DNA from: an uncultured Fidelibacterota bacterium
GTDB taxonomy: Bacteria; Fidelibacterota; Marinisomatia; Marinisomatales; TCS55
Assembly: GCA_902615915.1 (NCBI GenBank)
Contig: CACMQQ010000004.1
Coordinates: 167,501 to 214,368 of the forward strand
Reading direction: 5' to 3'
Length of the DNA: 46,868 nucleotides
Shown one piece after another: positions 22,039 to 31,242 of this stretch. Each line of letters opens with the position of its first letter. Within the stretch, counting starts at the first letter, position 1. Made by a program: the position numbers and the translations under genes. The notes under the pieces are model-generated. The model searched no databases. It was given only the letters and a program-made list of their open reading frames with translations, and had not been told where the DNA came from.

Positions 22039-25014
22039 ATGATAAAAAATTTGTTATTTATTGCTGTTTTTAAATCACTAATGTGGTCACAGGTAGGACC
22101 ACCTGACGATTTGCGATCAAACCCGCCTCGGTCATGGGCCTTAACGAATGGAGTTATTCATACTTCTCCTACAAAAACAATAGAAAATGGCACAATTGTC
22201 ATTAGAGATGGTCTAATTCAATCTGTAGGCGAAAGAATAAAAATTCCAAATCAAGCAACGATCATTGATTTAAAAGGTAAGCATGTTTATGCAGGATTCA
22301 TTGAAAGCTGGCTTGATGTAAAAACATCTGCTGACGACTCGAGCATTGTATCGCATTGGAATTCTAACATGCGTTCCCACCTCAGAGCTTCCTCATTTTT
22401 TCAATTAAACGAAAAAAATATAAATGAAATGAGAAAGTTAGGCTTTACGTCTGCACATATTGCTCCCAAAGGCGGCATCTTTCAAGGCACTTCTGCTCTA
22501 ATTCAACTTGACAAGAATTCCAATGTATTAAGTGAAAATATTTCTCAAGTTATTGAATACTCTTATGGAGGATGGACTTCTTCAGAATACCCCACATCTC
22601 TTTTAGGCGCTATTGCTTTTATCAGACAAGGATTGATTGATGCAGATTGGTATGCAAAATCAAAATTTATCCTAGAGAAATATCCTGATGAGAACGAACC
22701 TGTAGCAGTTGATCGTTCACTTGAAATTTTAGGAAACGCAAAGAATGATAAAGTACCATTTATCTTTAGAACCAATAATGAGGTCTATATTGACAGATCT
22801 ATCAATATAGGCAAAGAGTTTGATTTGGATGTTTGGATAAAAGGCAACGGTTACGAATACAGAAGAATCAATCAATTGCCAAGAGCCTTCACAATCATTC
22901 CTTTAAACTTTTCATCCAAGCCAAAGGTAGAAGATCATCAAAATGCTCTTCAGTATTCAACTGCTCAATTAAAACATTGGGATATGGGTCCTGACAATGC
23001 AAAGAGATTGTCTGAGGCAAATATTCCATTCTCATTAACAAGCGATGGGCTAAAGAAAAAAAGTGATTTTAGAAAAAATTTATTGAGAGCTGTTGAAAGA
23101 GGGTTGAATAAAAGGGATGCTATCGCAGCGCTAACCACCATACCTGCAGAAAAGTTTGGCCAGTCTCGTAGACTAGGTAAAGTATCTAGAGGCTTTTTAG
23201 CAAATTTAATTGTAATGAGTGGGGATTATTTCGAGAACGATTCAAAAGTAACCTCTTTATGGATCGGTGGTAATGAGCATCCTATTTCTCCAGATAAGAT
23301 GGTTACTTCAGATGGCAAATGGACCTTAAAAGAAGGTGACAACGTTTGGACCTTATCCATTGATAATGGAAAAGGGAGCATAGAAAAAGATGAAGTTTCA
23401 TTTAAACTTTCCAACCTAAATCTTGATCAAGATAGGATCACTTTCACTGTAAAAGCAGATACAATTATGATGGATGGAGTTAATAGATTCAAAGGAACTA
23501 TTAGGGACAATAGCATCCTTGGCCAAGTAATATATAGCGATGGATTATCAAGAGGCTGGTCGGCAAATTTTAACAGGTCTAATGAAGAAAAAGTCAAAAA
23601 GCCCAATTCAAAAGAAGAAGCCAGCAAATTAAATGTGGTATTTCCTGAAGGATCTTACGGTCTCGATTCAAAAGTCTTATCTCCAGGATCAATTTTAATA
23701 AACAATGCTACAATATGGACCTCAGGACCACTAGGTATCCTAAAAGATCACGATATTCTTTTTGAAAATGGTAAAGTCAAACAAATTGCTAAAGACATCG
23801 TGATTCCAAGAGGTAACGCATTAGTGATCAATGGCAGCGGAAAGCATGTGACTCCTGGCCTAATTGATGCTCATAGCCATATGGCAGGTGAATCAATCAA
23901 TGAAGGTTTTCAAAACATAACTGCGGAAGTACGCATGCAGGATGTAATAGATCCAAATGATGTTGCAATGTATAGAGCTTTGGCAGGAGGGTTAACAACA
24001 ATAAATTTAATGCATGGGTCAGCAAATCCAATTGGAGGTCAGAACGTAATTATGAAGCTAAGGTGGGGCTCATTTTCAAATGATTTGATAATGAAGAGAG
24101 CGCCCCAGGGAATAAAGTTTGCACTTGGTGAAAATGTAAAAAGAAAACGCTCATACGGAAGATATCCTGAAACGAGAATGGGTGTAGAACAAGTAATTAG
24201 AGATGCGTTCAATGCTGCTTCAGACTATAAAAGGAAATGGAACACTTACAGAAGAGATGTCAAACTACAACGCTCAATTGTTCCACCTAGAAGAGATTTA
24301 GAGCTTGAAGCGTTAGTAGAGACAATGGAAGGCGATAGGCTACTACACGCTCATTCATATAGACAAGACGAAATTTTAATGTTAACTAGAATAGCAGAAG
24401 ATTTTGGATTTACTATTTCAACCTTTCAACATGTATTAGAAGGATACAAGGTTGCAGAAAGATTAGCTGAACACGGCGCAGGAGCATCTACTTTCTCTGA
24501 TTGGTGGGCATATAAGTATGAGGTTGTTGATGCAATACCCTATAATGGAACTTTGATGGCAAACGCTGGAGTAAACGTCTCATTTAATTCAGATAGTGAT
24601 GAATTAGCAAGAAGAATGAATTTAGAAGCTGCTAAAGCTGTTAAGTACGGGGGAATGAGTGAAGAAGATGCATTAAAACTGGTAACTATAAATCCAGCTC
24701 AACAGCTAAAAATTGATAAATATGTTGGTTCTTTAGAAATTGGAAAAGATGCAGATTTTGCAATATGGTCTGGCCACCCATTATCAACCTATTCTATTTG
24801 TGAAGAAACGTGGCTTGACGGCAAGCAATATTTCTCAACCCCTCAAGATAAATATTTTAGACAAAGGGATAACAAATTAAGGAACGATCTTATTCAAAAA
24901 ATATTGAGCTCTGATGATAAAGGTGGACAGCCAATGAAACCGCAAGGTATGAGAGGAATACGATTCCACCATTGTGATGCAACTGAGGCATATTTTTTTG
25001 GAGGAGAACACTAA
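22039..25014 (+). CDS. Exported tandem amidohydrolase, second domain catalytic, first degenerate
   Basis: 991 residues with a short signal-like N-terminus (MIKNLLFIAVFKSLMWSQ). Residues about 30-420 form an amidohydrolase-like unit whose HxH motif is gone (GFIESWLD replaces the usual GLIDxHxH). A beta-rich linker follows (about 430-540). Residues about 550-970 are an intact metallo-amidohydrolase with His612/His614 (LIDAHSH), His770/His772 (LLHAHSYRQ), His798 (FQHVLEG) and Asp852 (SDSDELARRM), then the small beta-sandwich closing motif GSLEIGKDADFAIWSG. This set fits the imidazolonepropionase/prolidase-like group, but the substrate is not known. The downstream partner starts at the last base of this stop. 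Confidence 0.85.
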   Translation: MIKNLLFIAVFKSLMWSQVGPPDDLRSNPPRSWALTNGVIHTSPTKTIENGTIVIRDGLIQSVGERIKIPNQATIIDLKGKHVYAGFIESWLDVKTSADDSSIVSHWNSNMRSHLRASSFFQLNEKNINEMRKLGFTSAHIAPKGGIFQGTSALIQLDKNSNVLSENISQVIEYSYGGWTSSEYPTSLLGAIAFIRQGLIDADWYAKSKFILEKYPDENEPVAVDRSLEILGNAKNDKVPFIFRTNNEVYIDRSINIGKEFDLDVWIKGNGYEYRRINQLPRAFTIIPLNFSSKPKVEDHQNALQYSTAQLKHWDMGPDNAKRLSEANIPFSLTSDGLKKKSDFRKNLLRAVERGLNKRDAIAALTTIPAEKFGQSRRLGKVSRGFLANLIVMSGDYFENDSKVTSLWIGGNEHPISPDKMVTSDGKWTLKEGDNVWTLSIDNGKGSIEKDEVSFKLSNLNLDQDRITFTVKADTIMMDGVNRFKGTIRDNSILGQVIYSDGLSRGWSANFNRSNEEKVKKPNSKEEASKLNVVFPEGSYGLDSKVLSPGSILINNATIWTSGPLGILKDHDILFENGKVKQIAKDIVIPRGNALVINGSGKHVTPGLIDAHSHMAGESINEGFQNITAEVRMQDVIDPNDVAMYRALAGGLTTINLMHGSANPIGGQNVIMKLRWGSFSNDLIMKRAPQGIKFALGENVKRKRSYGRYPETRMGVEQVIRDAFNAASDYKRKWNTYRRDVKLQRSIVPPRRDLELEALVETMEGDRLLHAHSYRQDEILMLTRIAEDFGFTISTFQHVLEGYKVAERLAEHGAGASTFSDWWAYKYEVVDAIPYNGTLMANAGVNVSFNSDSDELARRMNLEAAKAVKYGGMSEEDALKLVTINPAQQLKIDKYVGSLEIGKDADFAIWSGHPLSTYSICEETWLDGKQYFSTPQDKYFRQRDNKLRNDLIQKILSSDDKGGQPMKPQGMRGIRFHHCDATEAYFFGGEH

Positions 25015-26336
25015 TGAAGAGATTAATATTTTTTATTTTTGCTGTTTTTTTATGGTCCAACGATCAAATACCTGCCCCTCCCCAAGCTCAACCTATCTTA
25101 CTGAAAAATGGATTTATTCATACTGTATCTGATGGAACGATTGAAGGTTCAATACTATTTGACAAAGGAAAAATCATCGCTGTTGGCGAATACTTAGCAC
25201 CTCCGGATGATGCAAAAGTTATCGATCTTAATGGAAAGCATGTATACCCAAGTTTTATATCAGCTGTATCAGGGATTGGACTAGTTGAGATCAATGCTGT
25301 TCCTGTTACCAATGATCATTCTGAGAGAGGTGATTTTAATCCAAACGTTCGTGCTAATGTAGCATATAATCCTGACTCCGAAATCATTCCTACCACAAGA
25401 TCAAATGGAGTCTTGATAGCAAATGTCATTCCTGGTTCAGGTCTTGTTTCAGGTCAATCCAGTATAATGATGATGGATGGTTGGACATGGGAAGATGCAA
25501 CGCTTAATCACCCAAGCGGGCTTCATATAAATTGGCCCCAAATGGGGATACGGACTAGCGGATGGTATTCTAATATTCCTGAAAGTAGGCAAAAGGAGCG
25601 TATGAAAAAGGCTTTAGAAAGATTAGATGAAATAGTTTTAAAATCAAGGGCCTACTCCAAGCTACGCAATGCTAAATCACAAAAATCTACTGATTATCAC
25701 AATATTGATTTACGATGGGAGAGTATGGAGCCATATGTTAATGGGAATTTTCCAATTTATATCCATGCCAATGAGGTAAGACAAATTGAGGCAGCCGTAA
25801 ATTGGTCTTTAAGGCACCAGTTAAAGATTATCATTGTCGGTGGAAAGGATGCCTGGAGAACAACTAATTTATTGAGAATCAATAAGATTCCTGTTATCTA
25901 CGAAAGCGTTACCTCACTTCCCTTACGAAGGTTTGAAGATTATGATCAAGCATATAAAGGTCCAAAGCTACTTCATGATGCTGGAGTAACGTTTTGTATT
26001 GCAAGCAGTGGATCTGCTAGTGGAGCATATAGAGTAAGGAATTTACCCAATCATGCAGCTATGGCCGCTGCTTACGGCCTGCCGCCTGATGAAGCACTTA
26101 AGTCTATCACTTTGTCAGCAGCGCAGATAATAGGAATTGGCGAGGTAGCTGGATCACTAGAAAAAGGGAAGGACGCAACCCTATTTATTTCAGATGGAGA
26201 TCCGCTAGAAATAAGAACAATTATTCTTGAGGCTTATATCCAAGGAAGAAAGATTGACATGGGAGATAAGCATAAATCACTATATTCCAAATATCAGCAA
26301 AAGTATAGGCAGCTAGGAATTCTTAAAGAAGATTAA
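25014..26336 (+). CDS. Exported amidohydrolase-like protein, probable pseudoenzyme
   Basis: 440 residues with an N-terminal signal peptide (MKRLIFFIFAVFLWS). The fold framework is clear: KNGFIHTVSDGTIEGSILFDKGKIIAVGE at the start and GSLEKGKDATLFISDGDP near the end. The metal site is broken, however. The HxH position reads YPSFISAVSGIGL and the region of the last histidine reads IIVGGKDAW; only a HANEVRQI histidine remains. The ATG overlaps the stop of the larger amidohydrolase by one base (TAATG), so the two are co-translated. They may form a complex in the periplasm or outer membrane. Confidence 0.8.
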   Translation: MKRLIFFIFAVFLWSNDQIPAPPQAQPILLKNGFIHTVSDGTIEGSILFDKGKIIAVGEYLAPPDDAKVIDLNGKHVYPSFISAVSGIGLVEINAVPVTNDHSERGDFNPNVRANVAYNPDSEIIPTTRSNGVLIANVIPGSGLVSGQSSIMMMDGWTWEDATLNHPSGLHINWPQMGIRTSGWYSNIPESRQKERMKKALERLDEIVLKSRAYSKLRNAKSQKSTDYHNIDLRWESMEPYVNGNFPIYIHANEVRQIEAAVNWSLRHQLKIIIVGGKDAWRTTNLLRINKIPVIYESVTSLPLRRFEDYDQAYKGPKLLHDAGVTFCIASSGSASGAYRVRNLPNHAAMAAAYGLPPDEALKSITLSAAQIIGIGEVAGSLEKGKDATLFISDGDPLEIRTIILEAYIQGRKIDMGDKHKSLYSKYQQKYRQLGILKED

Positions 26337-26345
26337 AATTAAATA

Positions 26346-26372
26346 GTAATTGAGACTCATTATCAATAAATT
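26346..26372 (+). promoter_or_regulatory. Fur-like operator upstream of the iron-binding protein
   Basis: The core reads GTAATTGAGACTCATTATC, which is the exact reverse complement of the operator at 12740-12766; the identity spans 27 bases. It ends 33 bases before the fbpA-like ATG, against 31 bases in the flavodoxin case, in the same orientation relative to transcription. Conservation of sequence, strand and spacing in front of two iron-response genes is strong evidence for one regulator, most likely Fur. Confidence 0.75.
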
Positions 26373-26405
26373 GCCATCCCTTATTAATCTACAATTGGAC
26401 AAGGT

Positions 26406-27431
26406 ATGATCAAAAATTTAAAAAAAAATCATTTTTTATTAGCATCTTTACTCGTTTTAATTGCTTCTGCGCCTATTAGCGCACAAATCAATTTATACAC
26501 ACATCGACATTATGATTCCGATAAGATTCTTTTTGAAAAATTCACTAAAGAGACCGGAATCAAAATAAATGTAATTAAAGGAAGTGCTGATCAATTAATA
26601 CAACGAATGATTTCCGAGGGAAAAAATTCTCCTGCTGACATTTTATTAACCGTCGATGCCGGAAGATTGCATCGGGCGAAGGAAGCTGGCGTACTGCAAT
26701 CCATAAATTCAAAGACTATCAATAAAAACGTTCCAAGTGAAATGAGAGATCCTGATGGTTTTTGGTACGGCTTAACCGTTAGAGCTAGAGTCATTGTCTA
26801 CGCAAAAGATAGAATTAATAGCAATGAGCTAAGCACGTATGAAGATCTCGCAACTGCAAAGTGGAAAGGTAAAATAGCCATACGATCTTCAGGTAATATT
26901 TATAATCAATCATTGATGGCATCATTGATTGAAGCAAATGGCTCAAGAAGAGCATTAAGATGGGCCATAGGTGTTAGAAAAAATATGGCTAGAGCCCCCA
27001 GAGGAAATGATAGAGATCAGGTAAGAGCAGTTGCTGCGGGGCTTGCAGATATTGCTGTAGTTAACACCTACTATCTTGGTATTCTTGCCAATTCTAAAGA
27101 AAAAAAAGATAGAGACGTTTTCAATAAAGTATCTGTCTTCTTTCCAAATCAAAATAATAGGGGCACCCACATTAATATTAGCGGAGCTGGAATAGCAAAA
27201 TACTCGAAGAACAAATCTGACGCCATTAAGTTTATAGAATTTTTAACAAGCCCTGAAGCGCAAGAGACTTTTGGAAAAGTGAATTATGAATACCCCCTAT
27301 TTATTGAAAATAATAAATCAGATTTGTTAAAAAGCTGGGGCACTTTTAAGGCGGATAAACAAAATCTTTCCATTTTGGGAATAAGAAATTCAGAAGCTGT
27401 AAAATTATTTGATAGAGCAGATTGGAAATAA
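26406..27431 (+). CDS. fbpA: Ferric iron ABC transporter, substrate-binding protein (FbpA/FutA type)
   Basis: Periplasmic protein that delivers Fe3+ to the FbpB permease. A Sec signal peptide (to about residue 26, ISAQ) precedes INLYTHRHYDSDKILFEKF, where the His and Tyr are typical iron ligands of this class. The paired tyrosines are in VVNTYYLGIL. The closing block GTHINISGAGIAKYSKNKSDAIKFIEFLTSPEAQE is diagnostic. Length 341 fits. First gene of fbpA-fbpB-fbpC, with a Fur-like operator upstream, so expression under iron limitation is expected. Confidence 0.93.
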   Translation: MIKNLKKNHFLLASLLVLIASAPISAQINLYTHRHYDSDKILFEKFTKETGIKINVIKGSADQLIQRMISEGKNSPADILLTVDAGRLHRAKEAGVLQSINSKTINKNVPSEMRDPDGFWYGLTVRARVIVYAKDRINSNELSTYEDLATAKWKGKIAIRSSGNIYNQSLMASLIEANGSRRALRWAIGVRKNMARAPRGNDRDQVRAVAAGLADIAVVNTYYLGILANSKEKKDRDVFNKVSVFFPNQNNRGTHINISGAGIAKYSKNKSDAIKFIEFLTSPEAQETFGKVNYEYPLFIENNKSDLLKSWGTFKADKQNLSILGIRNSEAVKLFDRADWK

Positions 27432-29038
27432 AACATGTAAAGAATGAACTCCTTTTCAAGACGAATAGCTGGACCTTCATAGCTATTCTAATAGGGCTCA
27501 TCATATTCTTACCTATTTCTGAAGTCTTTATTCAGCTTTTCAATCCATCTGAATCATGGCCTCACCTCAAAAAAACTGTTTTTTCAACCTATTTAATCAA
27601 CACAATTGTCCTAACTATAGGAACTGGATTATTATCAACATTGATCGGAGTTTTTTGTGCCTGGGTAATTGCTTGCTGTGAATTTCCATTAAAGAAATTT
27701 TTTGAGTGGGCATTGATTCTTCCATTAGCTATTCCAACTTATGTATCGGCTTACGCTTACTTTGATATACTTGAGTTATCAAATCCGATATTGATTTGGG
27801 TTCGTGAAAACATCAATTTAGAAGCCATGCAATCTCTAAACTCTTTCTTTGTTTATTTTTTTACAATTCTTGTTTTGTCATCGGTCTTATATCCTTATAT
27901 CTATCTTTTAGCAAGGGCGTCATTTTTGAAGCAAGGCAATCAATTAATTGAAGCAGGTTTAAGCTTAGGACATAACATAAATGAAATTTTTTGGAAAATT
28001 GCACTACCTATGGCTAGGCCAGCAGTTTTTGCTGGACTAAGCTTAGTGATCATGGAAACATTGAATGATTATGGCGCTGTTAAACATTTTGGTATACCCA
28101 CTTTTACATCGGGAATATTTAGAACATGGCTAGGAATGGGTGATATGTCAGGAGCGCTCAAACTTGCTGCTTACCTAATGCTATTAATATTGATTTTGCT
28201 TTTGATAGAAAAAAAGGCACGATCAAGAGCTAGATATCATGAGAATTCAGGCTCGAATAAACCATTTAAAAAAATAATTCTTAGCAGAAAAAAATCGATC
28301 GTAACAATTGCGCTATGTTCAATTCCTTTTTTATTTGGCTTTCTAATTCCTGTATTTCGCTTATCATTGTGGGCATTTATTAGCCAAGATGTAATTAGAA
28401 ATATTTCTTTGTTGAGCTTGGTCAAGAATTCTCTTTTTCTTTCAGTCGCCGTAAGTTTGCTGACAGTTGTTTTGGCTCTATTATTAGTTTTTTCCGCAAA
28501 GTACTTTCAAAGCAAATTAACGAGCTTTACTAATAGATTTGCTATTCTTGGCTATTCTGTTCCGGGAGCAGTAATCGCAATGGGAATATTGCTCTTAAGT
28601 GCGCAAATTAATAAGATTTACGTTGACATAATACTGACTGGTAGTTTATTAATATTAATTTTTGCTTTTATAACCCGTTTTTTTGCTGTTGCATGGCAAC
28701 CAATTGATTCGGGAATGGAAAAAAATTGTAAAAATATTAACGACGCAAGTCGCTCTTTAGGGATTCCTGCAATATTTTCATTAATAAAGGTTAATATTCC
28801 TCTTATAAAAAATACGTTGATCACTGCATCGATTTTGGTGTTTATTGATAGCATGAAAGAGCTTCCTCTCACTCTAATATTGCGCCCATTTAATTTTAAT
28901 ACACTTTCAACTGCAACTTTTGATCTATCATCGCAAGCTCAGATTGTTGAATCATCTATACCAGCTTTATGTATTATTATGATCGTTGCTATTCCACTAA
29001 TTTCATTGAACCTAAAAGGTAAAAATAAGCTTCAATGA
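27422..29038 (+). CDS. fbpB: Ferric iron ABC transporter permease (FbpB type, two fused halves)
   Basis: 538 residues with about 12 membrane spans in two homologous halves. Each half carries an EAA-like coupling loop: EAGLSLGHNINEIFWKIALPMARPA in the first and DASRSLGIPAIFSLIKVNIPLIKN in the second. The usual E/D-A-x3-G pattern is preserved. The only workable start is TTG at 27422, which overlaps the fbpA stop by 10 bases; the ATG nearby is followed at once by a stop. The gene overlaps fbpC as ATGA. Confidence 0.9.
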   Translation: MEIKHVKNELLFKTNSWTFIAILIGLIIFLPISEVFIQLFNPSESWPHLKKTVFSTYLINTIVLTIGTGLLSTLIGVFCAWVIACCEFPLKKFFEWALILPLAIPTYVSAYAYFDILELSNPILIWVRENINLEAMQSLNSFFVYFFTILVLSSVLYPYIYLLARASFLKQGNQLIEAGLSLGHNINEIFWKIALPMARPAVFAGLSLVIMETLNDYGAVKHFGIPTFTSGIFRTWLGMGDMSGALKLAAYLMLLILILLLIEKKARSRARYHENSGSNKPFKKIILSRKKSIVTIALCSIPFLFGFLIPVFRLSLWAFISQDVIRNISLLSLVKNSLFLSVAVSLLTVVLALLLVFSAKYFQSKLTSFTNRFAILGYSVPGAVIAMGILLLSAQINKIYVDIILTGSLLILIFAFITRFFAVAWQPIDSGMEKNCKNINDASRSLGIPAIFSLIKVNIPLIKNTLITASILVFIDSMKELPLTLILRPFNFNTLSTATFDLSSQAQIVESSIPALCIIMIVAIPLISLNLKGKNKLQ

Positions 29039-30021
29039 TGCTATCTTTAAAAAACATATCAAAAAAATATGACGATACAACGATTCTCGAGGATATTTCG
29101 TTTACTTGCGAAAAAGGTGATATAGTAGGTCTTATCGGCAGTAGCGGTAGCGGTAAAACAACCCTTCTTAGAATTATATCTGGCTTAGAGACACCGGACT
29201 CTGGAACCATAAAACTTAATAATGAAATGGTTAACGATAAACTGCTTTGCAAGTCTCCTGAAAAAAGGGACTGCTCATTAGTATTTCAAGATTTTGCTCT
29301 TTTTCCAAATATGACTATAAGTGACAATATCTTTTTTGGGAAAGGTTCAATTAAAAATAATGAATTAATACAAGAACTTATTAAATTTTGCGATCTAGAA
29401 AATCTTCTAGATCGTTATCCCCATGAAATATCAGGAGGCGAACAACAAAGAGTGGCATTAGTGAGAGCGTTGTCAATTAATCCATCGCTTCTTTTGCTCG
29501 ATGAGCCTTTAAGCCATCTTGATAACGATTTAAAACAAAACATAAGAAATGAACTTATCAAAATATTTGAAAAGGTTAAAACAACGACTCTTTTTGTATC
29601 TCATGATATTGAAGATGCAATGACAATGGCAAATAAAGTGGTTGTATTAAAAGATGGTTTAGTTGAGCAAAAAGGATCTCCAAGCGATATTTACAGTCGA
29701 CCTTTGAATAGATATGTTGCAAAATTATTCGGTAAAACAAACATAGTTGCAGCGAGTCATGCTCCTAAATCGTATCATCGATTTTTTGATGAATTTCTAA
29801 ATGAAGATGCAGTCTCTATTAGGCCACATCAAATTGAACTAGTCACAAGCAAATCATTGAAATATAAAACTGCTATCGATGGAAAAATAATATCAAAAAA
29901 ATTTTACGGCAGTTTTCAAGAAATTATTGTTAAATCAGAAGAATTAAGTTTGGCAATACATCTTGAGCCTGAAAGGAAAATAAAAATCGGTGATAAAATT
30001 AAATTTTGTATGGATTTATAA
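29035..30021 (+). CDS. fbpC: Ferric iron ABC transporter ATP-binding protein (FbpC type)
   Basis: Energises the FbpAB importer. Walker A is GSSGSGKTT, the Q-loop FQDFALFPNMT, the signature EISGGEQQRVALVRAL, Walker B LLLLDEP with the D-loop SHLD, and the H-loop FVSHDIEDA. From about residue 240 a TOBE-like domain follows (DAVSIRPHQIELV). Length 328 is normal. It overlaps fbpB by ATGA. The stop ends one base before the convergent HmuY-like gene stop, leaving no room for a terminator. Confidence 0.93.
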   Translation: MMLSLKNISKKYDDTTILEDISFTCEKGDIVGLIGSSGSGKTTLLRIISGLETPDSGTIKLNNEMVNDKLLCKSPEKRDCSLVFQDFALFPNMTISDNIFFGKGSIKNNELIQELIKFCDLENLLDRYPHEISGGEQQRVALVRALSINPSLLLLDEPLSHLDNDLKQNIRNELIKIFEKVKTTTLFVSHDIEDAMTMANKVVVLKDGLVEQKGSPSDIYSRPLNRYVAKLFGKTNIVAASHAPKSYHRFFDEFLNEDAVSIRPHQIELVTSKSLKYKTAIDGKIISKKFYGSFQEIIVKSEELSLAIHLEPERKIKIGDKIKFCMDL

Positions 30022-30022
30022 A

Positions 30023-30535
30023 TTATAACTCTGAATATTTAAACCTTAAAATCCAATCATCGTATGAGAGAAATTTCAACTTAAATGCTCTTTCCGATGA
30101 CGTATCATAGATAATGAAACTATTTTTAGATACCTCAATACTTTTAGTTCCATAATCATAAACAAGAACTTCATAATCACCTTTGTATGATAATTGTTTT
30201 TTCCCTTGAAAAAAAAGTGTAGATGAAGGAGCAGAAACTATATCATCAAATGCTATTGTTTCTTCAACATATAATAATATTTTATCACTCAGGTCTACAC
30301 TAGGCAGAATCAGGCTTTGCTCAGCAATCTGAGTTGAATAGGAAAGTTGCCAAATATCATCTCTTTCCTCATTTGTTAAAAAGTTATAAAAAAATGTGTT
30401 ATCATTTGGATCTGAAGTAACAACTTCAATGATATCTATATCTTGATCAAGATTTATCTGATTTCCATTGCAGGACAAAAAAATGCCATAACACAATATA
30501 ATTGACGTAAAATATTTATCAATTTTTATTTTCAA
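30023..30535 (-). CDS. HmuY-like lipoprotein (possible haem-binding)
   Basis: 170 residues with a lipoprotein signal ending GIFLSC-N, so Cys22 is the likely lipidated residue. The C-terminal block NSFIIYDTSSERAFKLKFLSYDDWILRFKYSEL follows the last strands of the HmuY family (F/V-I-x-D/G-x-x-A-K-x-x-F-x-x-Y). WQLSYSTQI matches the W-D-x-A-F strand near the N-terminus. HmuY proteins bind haem at the outer surface and hand it to a TonB receptor. Here the gene follows the TonB receptor and TetR genes on one strand. The family match is from memory of the pattern and needs a profile search. Confidence 0.55.
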   Translation of the reverse strand: MKIKIDKYFTSIILCYGIFLSCNGNQINLDQDIDIIEVVTSDPNDNTFFYNFLTNEERDDIWQLSYSTQIAEQSLILPSVDLSDKILLYVEETIAFDDIVSAPSSTLFFQGKKQLSYKGDYEVLVYDYGTKSIEVSKNSFIIYDTSSERAFKLKFLSYDDWILRFKYSEL

Positions 30536-30570
30536 ATCATTGAAGGTGTTTTAAATAAATTCAAAAAAAA

Positions 30571-31173
30571 CTAATCCGAGCTATAATTACCTATGAAAGT
30601 AGATATAAATTCTTCCATAGTTTCCCTCGACATTTGTTTCTTATCATTTCCTAAAAAAAATAGGCCATGGAATAAGCCACCAATAGCTCTCATCATAATA
30701 TCTGATCGCATTTTAGGAAATTCATTTTTCTCGATCCCTTCTTCTAAAAGGCTCTGAAAAACACCATACATTTTATTTTGATAATTTTTCCAACTATTTT
30801 TATCATCAGAAAAAGCTGTAGGCATCATTTGGGGGGCAGTAAAAAGAAATTCAAATAAGATTTGATTTTTTCTTACCAAGCCACCTATAATATTTAACGA
30901 ATTGATAAATGTTTCTTTAGGCTGATCATGATCGTGGACCTCTTCCTCGATTGATTCCCATATCATTTTCCATCCATTATTCAAAATTTCTACAAAAATT
31001 TCCTCTTTTGAATTAAAATAATAATAAAGGGTGGCTTTTCCAAAATCAGCATCTTTTGCAATTTCATCCATCGTAGAGCCCTCAAAGCCTTTATTTTTGA
31101 AAACCGATAATGCACTATCAAGAATATTCTGCTTTCTGAGTTCTCGTTCTTTTATTTGTCTTTCAGTTACCAT
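30571..31173 (-). CDS. TetR-family transcriptional regulator
   Basis: 200 residues. The N-terminal helix-turn-helix is clear: ILDSALSVFKNKGFEGSTMDEIAKDADFGKATLYYYFNSKEEIF (residues about 16-60). The C-terminal helical ligand domain is unassigned. It sits between the TonB receptor (69 bases upstream) and the HmuY-like lipoprotein (35 bases downstream), all on the minus strand. It may control this uptake cluster or the divergent fatty-acid oxidation operon, since TetR regulators of beta-oxidation are common. Nothing in the sequence decides between these. Confidence 0.88.
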   Translation of the reverse strand: MVTERQIKERELRKQNILDSALSVFKNKGFEGSTMDEIAKDADFGKATLYYYFNSKEEIFVEILNNGWKMIWESIEEEVHDHDQPKETFINSLNIIGGLVRKNQILFEFLFTAPQMMPTAFSDDKNSWKNYQNKMYGVFQSLLEEGIEKNEFPKMRSDIMMRAIGGLFHGLFFLGNDKKQMSRETMEEFISTFIGNYSSD

Positions 31174-31242
31174 AGTAAAGAAAAATTAACTTATTTTTTA
31201 CAATGAATTATATTTTATTTATAAAATAGCAAATAATTCAGA

